Shown here one piece after another: positions 26,048 through 35,894 of a stretch of 64,000 bases of DNA. The notes under the pieces were generated by a model. That model was not told the DNA's origin, did no database searches, and worked only from the letters and a program-made list of their open reading frames with translations. Position numbers and translations under genes: made by a program. This DNA comes from Stromatinia cepivora (Eukaryota > Ascomycota > Leotiomycetes > Helotiales > Sclerotiniaceae): NCBI GenBank assembly GCA_014898415.1, contig RCTD01000012.1:124001-188000 (forward strand), in the 5' to 3' direction. Within the stretch, counting starts at the first letter, position 1, and each line of letters starts with the position of its first letter.

Positions 26048-26635
26048 GATGAATTAAATTTTTATTTGTAACTTGAAGGAAGATTTATGTAGTATCTATT
26101 CGAAATGAGTTGATGGTGAGGGTTTCGCAGTTGTGGTTGGGAAGCTTGAATATGATGTTAAGGTTAATGGAGCTGTTTATTGTAGGAGAGCTTCAGGCTG
26201 CACCAGCGACGTGTAAGCGCGAATTGGAACTGACGGAATTAAGCGCGCTAAGGTTTTGGGTAAGGAAGGAAGGCTTATAACCGCTTATCGTAGAATATTA
26301 TCTGGAAAACTGAATAACCTTGAAAATGAGTATTAATTCGTCGGTATATTATCTAAGTTTTTATTTTGATTATTGATAGTAGGTCTACTTCATATTTTAT
26401 ATGATCTTCAATATGAAGTAATTATCATGTTCTTAAGTTATTCTATTATTGCTCAAGATACTTAAGTAGCTTATAAGTAAGTATTGGCTTCAAGTGATAA
26501 GCCCTGATACGTACAGGCTTTAACTAACATGGGTCATCAAAAGCTTTCCCCGCGTTCCGGGGTCGACTCTCTTTCCTTCTAATAAATTGAGTCAACTTCT
26601 CTTCAAGATGGACATTTCAACTATACGAGTGCGCA
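26048..26635. promoter_or_regulatory. Divergent promoter between UMP1 and the ABC ATPase
   Basis: These 588 bp serve both genes. No canonical proteasome-control element (PACE, GGTGGCAAA) was noticed. An ATG at 26608 opens a 36-codon upstream frame that overlaps the ABC start in another frame and may reduce its translation. Confidence 0.5.
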
Positions 26636-28747
26636 ATGGGGAGACCCATGATATGGAATCGCAAGGCTTTATTGCCATTGCGTCGATATGGCACAAGCAC
26701 AAGTACAGTTCATCCGCCAATTGTTAGAATTGACAATGGCACATTCTATCGTCATCATCCTAATTCACACCATGTCGTCGGACATACGAATCCTCCTTTA
26801 TTCGAAAAATTAAAATTTGAAATACCTTCATTTTCGGAAAGTGAGAAACATTGGGCTATACTGGGAGCCTCATCGTCTGGGAAAACTACATTATTGCAGA
26901 TTTTAAGGGGAGGCCTTTTATGTATTCCTCCAACTGCGCGATCGTACCCATACCTTAGCAGCGACGCTATTGCGGCGAAAGATTCCAAGTTACGAACTCC
27001 GAGTAGAGCGATTAGATATGTGGGATTTGATGGGGAACAAGGATTAGGGAAGCAGGCTCCCAAAAGTGCATATTTGAGTGCGAGATATGAGTCGAGGAGA
27101 GAGGATACGGATTTTAGTGTATGGGATTATTTGCAAGGGAATACGGAACTTAATCCTTCGACGAAGATAGATAATGGTGTATTAGATGGTGAAATTCTTG
27201 CACGTGTTATAAAGGATTTAAAACTGGAGGAATTACTGAATATGCCGGTATCGAATTTGAGTAATGGTCAAACGAGACGATCGAGGATTGCAAGAGCATT
27301 GTTGGAGAACCCGGAGGTTTTGTTACTAGATGAACCTTTTATGGGATTGGATCCTCCTACTTTGTTGACATTGAGTCCAATGTTACATCGATTGGCTAAG
27401 GCGAATACTCCAAGACTTGTGTTGTCTTTAAGACCTCAAGATCCTATACCGCATTGGATTACGGATTTGGTATATTTAAAGGGGAATTGTGAAGTTGCTT
27501 TCTTGGGGCCGAAAAATGATGTTTTGAGTCAATTAAGACGACATGTTGGAAGAAGTAAAGATGGGAGGGATGATTTTAATCTTCATTTGACTCCGTCATC
27601 TTTGAAGGAGATTGGTCGGAAGTTGACTTTGGATGGGATTGAACAACCTCAATATGAGGAAAAAATGACTGCCAGCAATCCGGCGTCCATCGAAGAGAAA
27701 ATTCCAGGGAAGACAGGCCCAATGAGTCGAGATGGCTACCCCTTGAATGATGTCCAACCACTAGAGACTGGGGAGGCATTAATAGAAATGGAAGGTGCCC
27801 GGGTGAAGTACGGAGATAAATCTGTACTTGGAAACTGGATTGAAAATGCAGATGGTGTTGAAAAAGATGGTTTATGGTGGAATGTCAAACGAGGTGAGAG
27901 ATGGGGAATTTTCGGTCCAAATGGTTCCGGGAAAACGACTCTTCTATCTTTGATCTGTTCTGATCACCCTCAAACCTATTCTCTTCCTATTCGTCTATTC
28001 GGTAGATCCAGATTACCAGAGCCTGGTAAGCCTGGAATATCGATTTTTGATTTGCAATCAAAAATAGGTCACTCAAGTCCGGAAATTCATAATCATATTC
28101 CTCGCCACTTAACTTTAAAGAAAGTTCTCGCCAATGCATGGGCAGATACATTCATGGGTGTACCGAAATTGAATGAGAATGCGAAAGAGCGCATAGATGC
28201 ATCTTTGCGATGGTTTGAACAAGATCTGAGACTAGGAGGTGCTGCTGCTCAAAATGGTCACAACGAACCAACCAAATGGGCCGATGATATTTTATTCCGC
28301 GAAATGCCATTTTCATCCCAAAGAGTGGCTCTCTTTCTCCGCGCCATCATCAAAGCACCAGATCTCGTCATTCTTGACGAAGCATTCAGCGGTATGGACG
28401 ATGGTGTTCGCGATCGATGTCTTCTCTTCCTAGCTCACGGTGAAGAAAAACAATTTGCACACGTTCAAGATGGACACTCTACTAATACAACGGGTACAAA
28501 ACCATCTCAACTCCAAATCATCGAATCAAATATCTCGAAAGAAGGAAATGTGAAGATCAAGGGGTTGAATAAGAATCAAGCACTTTTATGTATAAGCCAT
28601 GTGAGAGAAGAAATACCAGGGAGTGTAAGGGAGTGGATTTGTTTGCCGGAAGCTAATACTGGGGAACCGGCGAGGTTTGGGAAGTTGGATGGACCGATTG
28701 AGGGGAATTGGAGGAGGTGGAATGAGATTTGGGGGTTGGTGAGATAG
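26636..28747 (+). CDS. Soluble double-ATPase ABC protein (YDR061W/ModF-like, probably mitochondrial)
   Basis: A single exon encodes 703 aa with no membrane helix. ATPase domain 1 has Walker A GASSSGKTT at about residues 77–85, signature LSNGQ near 208 and Walker B VLLLDEP near 230. ATPase domain 2 has Walker A GPNGSGKTT near 426 and Walker B LVILDEAFSG near 578. Its signature position reads FSSQR rather than LSGGQ, so one composite ATP site is probably weak. The N-terminal 25 residues are Arg-rich and free of acidic residues, like a mitochondrial presequence. The layout matches yeast YDR061W and bacterial ModF-type tandem ATPases, whose role is poorly known. Transport is unlikely without membrane domains. 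Confidence 0.85.
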   Translation: MGRPMIWNRKALLPLRRYGTSTSTVHPPIVRIDNGTFYRHHPNSHHVVGHTNPPLFEKLKFEIPSFSESEKHWAILGASSSGKTTLLQILRGGLLCIPPTARSYPYLSSDAIAAKDSKLRTPSRAIRYVGFDGEQGLGKQAPKSAYLSARYESRREDTDFSVWDYLQGNTELNPSTKIDNGVLDGEILARVIKDLKLEELLNMPVSNLSNGQTRRSRIARALLENPEVLLLDEPFMGLDPPTLLTLSPMLHRLAKANTPRLVLSLRPQDPIPHWITDLVYLKGNCEVAFLGPKNDVLSQLRRHVGRSKDGRDDFNLHLTPSSLKEIGRKLTLDGIEQPQYEEKMTASNPASIEEKIPGKTGPMSRDGYPLNDVQPLETGEALIEMEGARVKYGDKSVLGNWIENADGVEKDGLWWNVKRGERWGIFGPNGSGKTTLLSLICSDHPQTYSLPIRLFGRSRLPEPGKPGISIFDLQSKIGHSSPEIHNHIPRHLTLKKVLANAWADTFMGVPKLNENAKERIDASLRWFEQDLRLGGAAAQNGHNEPTKWADDILFREMPFSSQRVALFLRAIIKAPDLVILDEAFSGMDDGVRDRCLLFLAHGEEKQFAHVQDGHSTNTTGTKPSQLQIIESNISKEGNVKIKGLNKNQALLCISHVREEIPGSVREWICLPEANTGEPARFGKLDGPIEGNWRRWNEIWGLVR

Positions 28748-30113
28748 ATGGTTAGGGGGGGAGATGGTTGGGTGGAAAGTCATTTGAGGGGAGTGATTTG
28801 AGATGATTTGATGTATGATGATATTGGTAGGGAGTATATAAGTTAGGAAAGATGACGAGATAGGCTAAATACTGAGAGGAGTAAGAGGGGTGAGATGAGT
28901 GCTGGCTTGGGGTGGGTGGGGGAGTGGGATGGGAGTTTGGTGTTAAGTTGTAGGGGTTGTCTTAAGGATACTCTTGGGTAGAATGTGGGGTCGAGGGTGA
29001 ATGAGGGTGAGGAAGTGTGGTAGAGCTTTAGGTTGAAGGAAGGGGGAGATTTGAGGGAATGAAGGAAATCCCAAGATGAATGATAATTGTCCATCATATT
29101 GCCAGGGAAATGACCAAAACTTTTCTGCAGTTGATCGATGGTATTTTCGAATCCAACTCACAATGCTTGATTAATTACAGAAAAGTGTAAAGACCCACGC
29201 CTTACAAGATAGTTCCCATGTTTATACATAGAACTACCTGAAAGCATGGCTTATGATCTCCCGAGGACATCTACCATTTTGTCGTCGATTGCCTGCGAAT
29301 TTCTCACCCGTCTGGATACGAGGCGACTAGTTCGTTTCGAGGAGCTGGAAGTTTACCGCAGATGTTCTAAGTTTCGTGATAGCTGCAGTACAGTACAGTG
29401 CAGATATAGAGCAAGCCACATAACTGCATTACCTCTGCTGCCACAGCCGGCTCCTCCTTGCTAGAGAATAGAAAATATAATCTCATCTCTTGTCATGTCA
29501 TGATAGTAGATCGGGATCTTTGTGCTGTGGGCTGTGGGCATCGAAGGCTGAATAAGATTACGGTTATCACGACTCGGTATCAAATCTTCTAAAACTATGT
29601 ATGATGCAATGCTAGTCCCTGCGTACATGCGCATTTACCAGCGTAGAAGTTTAGGTACTTTCGAGTAAGATTAAGATTACATTGTCATCCTCGATGTCAT
29701 GGTTTTTTTGGAATGTTGAAGTATTGTATGGAATCTTAATTGTGCATTTTTTGGAATTTTCAGATGAATCTGTAATACTACGTCAAAGATTTCAATATAT
29801 ATCTCGAAGTTCTGATTTATAGAGTTTGTTTGAGTCTACGTTTTAGAAGGGTTCTCGTGTTCTTTGACAGGTACAGCGGGGTATCTGTAAATTCCACTTT
29901 GAAATCTCAATAGAATAAAAACACTGGTAGTGAGTGACTCTCCCATCTCATTGATGATCCGTCAATATGACTAGGTATTATATGTTTCATCTTTTAACCT
30001 AATGCAAATCCTAAATAAATATAAACTCGAACAAACAAAGAACCAACTTCAGGAATCCCCTCATGTCACATATCATAAAGCATCTTCGCCCATATTAGAT
30101 ATACCATACGTGC
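28748..30113. other. Convergent intergenic region
   Basis: This is the 3' flank of the ABC gene and of the minus-strand Trp/Tyr-rich protein gene. G-rich just after the ABC stop, then AT-rich. Only short frames without motifs occur. Confidence 0.5.
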
Positions 30114-30817
30114 CTAATACATCCCACGAAGCGCCATCCAATCCTCAAGATCAGTAGGCCATTCTTGATGCATCCTCATCCAAGGATTATTTTCACCCCT
30201 CAAATGATTCCAGCCATATTTGTAATTTTCTCCTCTCCGATGCGCTCCTTGCCAAAAACTATCATATTCTTGTCTGAACCTCTGTATCAAGTATTAGTTA
30301 CTGATAGTCCTGTCTCGAAATTTGACTTACATTGGGTCCGGCATGATTCCAATCTTTGAACTTGGAAGGATCAATTCGATGACCTCGATGATAGGACCGG
30401 TAAATCTTGGCAAATTCGTCTGCAGTCAAGCGTGGATATTCCCATGGATTATTTGCGACTCCATACCCGTTCCAATCTTGAGCTTGTTCCCATTCGACAT
30501 ATTTCCGGGTATATGGATCATATCTTTTGAAATCTCTTGAAAAGGGTCCGGTTATTTCATGGATATGCTTACGTTCATCGTGGTAAGAGTCCCTATTGGA
30601 AAGTCAGATAAATTGTACGGCTATATCTGAATGCAAGACTTTACCAATTCTGCCAGCGATCGGGACTAATCCTACTTCCTTGTTTTCCAACGAAAATATC
30701 TGGCCCTCGATTAGTTACTATGTTGTTCAGTCTTCCCAAAAATCCTCGATGACCACTGCGACCTTTGGGTCCATCTTTCGGCCAGATGAATTGTAGGTTT
30801 TTCTTCTTGTCTGGCAT
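30114..30817 (-). CDS. Uncharacterised Trp/Tyr-rich basic protein, three exons
   Basis: Exons 30817–30645, 30592–30331 and 30281–30114 give 200 aa. Intron 1 (52 nt) has GTAAAG...CCAATAG, and intron 2 (49 nt) has GTAAGT, CTAAT branch and ATACAG. Phases (2 and 0) agree across all joins, and no exon is long enough to stand out alone. The protein begins MPDKKKNLQFIWPKDG and contains many Trp and Tyr residues in charged, polar context: RISPDRWQNW, RKYVEWEQAQDWNGYG, NNPWEYPRL, YKYGWNHLRGENNPWMRMHQ. No membrane helix or signal peptide is evident. Repeated Asn/Asp-x-Pro-Trp motifs hint at an internal duplication. I do not recognise the family. The gene is divergent from the sirtuin gene, about 1.5 kb apart. 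Confidence 0.8.
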
Positions 30818-32297
30818 ATTGAAAGAGAAGAGTGGATTTCAAGTTATGCAATCACTAAGCTGATAAATTAAAATGATAAAGAACACTTCCAAAGTCCATC
30901 ACATAATGACTACATATATTGATGGCAATAGCTATGTTTGATTCAGTTGGATTGATTAAAGCCACCAAACCTTGCTCTTCGAGGCTCACTTGGCCAGCAG
31001 AACAGAGCATACAGTTTTAGTCTGCCAACAGTGATAGTAGTCATACTTTGTCATGTTCATAATAGTAATATCCTGTACAGTTCATTGCTTGTCCTGCAAA
31101 CAATATATATATAGAAAGGCAATCTGAGAGATTATACAGGACTTCATGATAGCAGTTGCACAAATTAGAGGTATGAAGAGAACAGCAGATCTCTTGTTTT
31201 CATAGACATACAAGTAGCAAACTTCTGGCATATGACCCTGTAACACCTTTCCTATCACACCTTTCACCAGTCAGTGAGTAATAGCTACGTGCCATATTTT
31301 AGTACCACTTGGTACACTATCCCTACTCCAGAAGTTTGGTGAAGCTCAAAACATCATAGTAGTTACTGACAGAAATCAATGAACAGGAAGGAGAGTTCTT
31401 GATGAGATAGAAAAGATCAAGGAAGATAGGAAGACAAGAGTAAAAGAACTGATAATTGTGTGGGGGATTCAATGGTCCGTGCAGAACGCGGTTGATATCG
31501 GCAACACATCGCGTCTACCCTTCAAAGGAACTAGAATCTTTAGATGAAAGTAAACACAATAATCAACAACACATTACCAGTGGAATCCTTCTTTCATAAG
31601 AATCGATCGATTGTAACCATCTTCCAAAGTTTTGGAGGGTGAATCAGGGAGGAAACTATCCAAGAAAGAATCGATTCAAACTTGATATCAACCTTTAATA
31701 GAAGTTGGAAGGCCAGGGACCGGTCTGCGCGTCGAGTCTCGAATCATCTGCGATATTTACCCTTTGGGAAGAGGAATACTTGCTCTAAAGTCCTCTAATA
31801 TTCGATCCAAAAGACTTGCTAAAGTATCGATTCGAATTGGACAGACAGAGATCTGCTTTCTTCGGTGACCCATCCACTTTTTGACAACACAGCACGCACA
31901 CTCGCGGAACAAAATTATAACTGGGAGTCATTGGCGTTAATTTGGGGAACTTGATTGGGTTATTTGCATTTCGGCCAGGCTTGAAGACTTCCAAGGTTCA
32001 GGGGCATTCGGGACCCTTCAAGTTGCAACATTCACTGCGAGAATCTGGATTCACCACGCACAAGAATTAAGCAGCATATCCCCAATTTTACCTCATCCGA
32101 AGTGGTGTATCGTCTCCGAAATGACCTGAAGTTCAGATACACTGTCTTGATCGCATATTCAACAAGCGCAAGGCACTAACCCTGGAAGACCAGAACGCCG
32201 GGTGTGGAAGCGGTGTCACTCGAGACTCGAATTGTTAAGGAGAAAGGAGAGGAAGAAACCAGAGCAGTGACGGTCTATTTATTATATAACTGCCACA
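30818..32297. promoter_or_regulatory. Divergent region between the Trp/Tyr-rich gene and the sirtuin gene
   Basis: 1.48 kb without a credible gene. Short frames at 31082–31267 and 31785–31994 show no family features. It probably holds both promoters and the sirtuin leader. Confidence 0.5.
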
Positions 32298-35200
32298 ATG
32301 CCGACAATTAATGTCGTACCAAACTCTGCTGCAGAATTACAGGAGATTGCAGATATCCTTGCCAAATCTAGGAAAGTTGTGGTTGTGACAGGAGCTGGTA
32401 TCAGCACGAATGTCGGAATTCCCGTGAGTGGACAGCAATCTATTCATTACCTATTGTTCAACTGCTGACGCCCATGGTAGGATTTTCGTTCCGAAAATGG
32501 ACTTTATTCCATGATTCAAGCTCAATTTGATGCTGCACTTGAGAATCCTCCTTGGGAAATTAATGATTACGATATTGATGATCGACCAAAGAAAAAGAGA
32601 CGTGTCACAGAGCGCTATTACTACGAACTTGTGACAGCTGATGGCGTGAGGGTAGAACAACCTCCCGAAGAATCTCCTGAATTGACTTCTGAGCAACCTT
32701 CCGAGCAGTCCTCCCAGCAATATTCTCAGCTACCATCAAAAGAACCTTCGGCGCGGACAGAAGCGCCTGCTCCAGCTTCACCTCGAAGAAGCTCTCGTAG
32801 ACATGTTTCTCTGGCACAGGATAGTATTAAGAATGAATCTCCGAGACTGAGCATGAAGAATCATACCACTCGAGCTCTGGATGCTTCTTTAGAACTGAAG
32901 GATTTCGTCGATAAATCGCCCATATTACCTCCGAGGCGTCAAATTTCTCGAGCTCGGAACGGTTCTTTAGCACAGGACAATTCTACCAAAGAGTCTCCGA
33001 AACCAGATCCGAAGGTTCAAACTGCTGATATTCGGCATGTCTCCCTCGCACAGGACCATTCTATCAATAGGTCACCTATATTACCTCCGAAAAGTCAAAG
33101 TTCTCGACCTCAGATTGCTCCCTTAACACAAAATGATCCTAAGGATGAGTCGCCAAAGCCGACCGCCAAGGGCACGCTTTCTCGAGGTCGCCTCATTCGC
33201 GCTTGTGATCGATGTCGGGTCCGAAAGATAAAATGTGGTGAAGTCCAACCATGTTGTGAACCATGCTCCAAATCAGGAGCTAGATGCATCAGGACAGAGA
33301 ATAAACGACGTGCATCATGCAATGGGGATACTAAATCTCAGGAAGAAATAAGTCCTGCATTGGAGATGGAGCTTGATTCGGAAAGCCTGAACATGGAAGA
33401 AAAGGCATCGCAACAATTGTTGCAAGAATCGAGTGAATACTCTTTTCAATATTCGTCCGAAAATTCTCGGTTGCCTGAGGATGTGGATAGAATCGACAGT
33501 AAACAAAAGCGCACTCGACGTTCACTTCGAACAAAGTCTCCCTCATCTTTTACAAAAGAAGAAAGCTCTATCACAACAAAAATTCATTCCGATTCTTCCA
33601 TATCAAACTCACTTCGGCGTGAAAGTAGTCTTCGGTCCACAATTCAAGCCTCAATCACCAACGAGAAATCTGCTCCTTCAAAACCACAAAACCTCCAGAG
33701 ATCTTCATCACTGATACCTTCTGCCGCCAACTCAATCCTTGAAAGTAGATCTTCACGACAATCAAAAAGATCACGAGCCGACAGTTTACCACCACAACTT
33801 CAACTTACACAAGAATCCTCCTCACTTTCCAGAAGATCTTCTCGACGAAACACTCCCGCGTTTGAACTTTCCAACAGTAAACTGTCTTCCGGCACAAATA
33901 TAGAAAGCGTCTCCACAGCCAGCAGCTCTACATCTTCGCTCTCGTCAAGCGAATGTAGCAGCAGCAACAAACGTAATTTTTTGAGCGAAGTCAGTTCCAT
34001 CACGACTGCTTCTGAATCTGAAGAACCTCCTTCGCAATCATCCCAATCCTCTTCATCACGTACATTACCAAATCTCAAAGGAAAAGATCTGTTTGATTCT
34101 GTCATTTGGTCTGATCCTTTCTCGACCTCCATATTTTACATGTTTATTTCCAATTTTCGTCGGAGAATTAATAACGATGTCAAGTCTACCACCACCACCC
34201 ACCAATTTATCCGTGCTCTCAGAGACAACGGTCGCCTCGTCCGGAATTACACACAAAATATCGACTGTCTCGAAGAACGCGAAGGCCTTACTACGGATCT
34301 CGAACTTGGCGCGGGTGATCGTACGCGTTTTCAAACCAAAGTCCAAGGAAAATTACCTCCAGTTGGAGGAGAAGAACGAGGAGGAAAAGATGCCTCTGTT
34401 GCAACTGGAGTAGAGTGCGTTTTATTACATGGCTCACTTCGTAAGTTACGATGTGGAGTGTGCTCAAAACTCACCAGCTGGGATGAGGAAGATAGAGAAT
34501 CTACTACAATGGCTGGGTCTGCTCCTGACTGCCCTTCTTGTATTTCAAGCTCCATATCGCGTCAGGATAAGGGACGTAGAGGCTTGGCTGTTGGCAGACT
34601 GAGACCTGATATTGTTCTTTATGGGGAAGAACATCCACACGCAAATCTAGTAGGACCATTAATCATTCACGACTTAAAATTGGGTCCAGATGTTCTTCTC
34701 ATTCTCGGCACTAGCTTACGAGTTCATGGTCTCAAAATTATGGTCAAAGAATTTGCACAGGCTGTACATGCTAGAGGGGGAAGCGTTATCTTTGTCAACC
34801 AAACGAAGCCTCCTGAGAGTCAATGGGGTGATGTGATTGATTATTGGGTGGAATGGGACTGTGATGCCTGGGTGCTGGACCTGAAGAAAAGACGAAGCGA
34901 TATCTGGCAGCCATATACAAATGCTACGCAGAACATTGCCAGCAAAGATCCTGCGCCATCTAAGCAGCGCAATGCGTCCGAGAAAACGCCAGCATACCGA
35001 CCACAGTGTAAGAGAGACGACAAAACGAATGCAGTTCATTTCACATTTAAGATTCTCGACGATCTTCGAAAGCTCAAGGATACTGGAGGAAATGGGTCGG
35101 AACGTCCAATGTACTGGGTACCTTTCGATCGTAAAGCCTTTAGAGCGTCTACTGGACAAATACCAGAGCAGAAGCCAATCAAAAAATCCCGAGCATCAAT

Positions 35201-35894
35201 ATTACCCATTAGGAAAGGTCGCAAATCCCTCCCAGCCTCATCACACATTAAACCACCGTCAGCTGCTATAACCAGCAGATCCAAGAAACAGCAAACTATC
35301 CCCGAAGATACCCCTGTCGCCAATACACCTTCAACCGAATCACATAGAAGTGGTGCATGGCTTGAAGATTTCCTTTTCAAAAGTGTCCGTCGAATAACCA
35401 ATAACACACTTTCTGAAAGCCTTTTAGATAGCCTACGAGCCAGAGTGCCATTTGAAAGACTTGCCGAAAACGTGCCAGGGAATAGCATTGGATACAAAAG
35501 ATCTTTTAGGGATATCGGAGTAGATGGTGGGCCGGATGGTATTGGTTTACCAAATCTGAGAGGGCTGCAGCATTCTAAAATTAGTATTAAAGGAATGAGC
35601 TTGAGTAGTTTACCACCAACAGGTTCTCCGGAATCGGGGAGAAAAGATAAGGGAAAGGGGAAGATGGTTGAGAGGGCTAGTTCGCCGTTGGATCCGGATC
35701 AAAATACTATTGTAGTGCAGCCGAGACAAGTAATGAAGCATTCATACGGGACGAGGAGCAAAAGGAGTAGTCGGACCGGTGGGGACGAGGAACAGTACGC
35801 AAGGGATGGGGATGCGGATGGGAGTGCGACTGCTGGAGATACAATTGTTGTTAGGAATAGAATGAGTATCGGGGCAGTTTGTAATGATAGATGA
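32298..35894 (+). CDS. Hst3/Hst4-type sirtuin with an inserted Zn2Cys6 cluster
   Basis: Exons 32298–32423 and 32481–35894 flank a 57-nt intron (GTGAGT, TGCTGAC, GTAG; phase 0), giving 1,179 aa. The NAD-binding start VVVTGAGIS (residues ~29–36) and GIPDFRS (40–46) span the splice. The rest of the sirtuin fold resumes only at about residue 575 with GKDLFDSVIW, followed by TQNID (633–637), catalytic His692 in LLHGSLRK, zinc-ribbon Cys near 700/703 and 727/730, PDIVLYGE and GTSLRVHGLK. The insertion of over 500 residues holds an NLS-like PKKKRR, repeats around SLAQD, and a Zn(II)2Cys6 cluster with Cys 284, 287, 294, 301, 304 and 311 (C-x2-C-x6-C-x6-C-x2-C-x6-C). After it come long Ser-rich tracts. 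Hst3/Hst4 enzymes remove acetyl from histone H3 Lys56 and repress secondary metabolism genes in fungi. The C-terminal ~330 residues are a charged, disordered tail. The zinc cluster within the catalytic domain is unusual. Confidence 0.9.
33201..33287 (+). other. Zn2Cys6 binuclear cluster motif within the sirtuin
   Basis: The segment RACDRCRVRKIKCGEVQP continues CCEPCSKSGARC. It fits the fungal Gal4-type spacing, with a basic RVRK loop between Cys 2 and Cys 3, which normally contacts DNA. An extra Cys at 300 precedes Cys301. It is in frame with both halves of the sirtuin, with no stop or splice site between. Confidence 0.88.
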
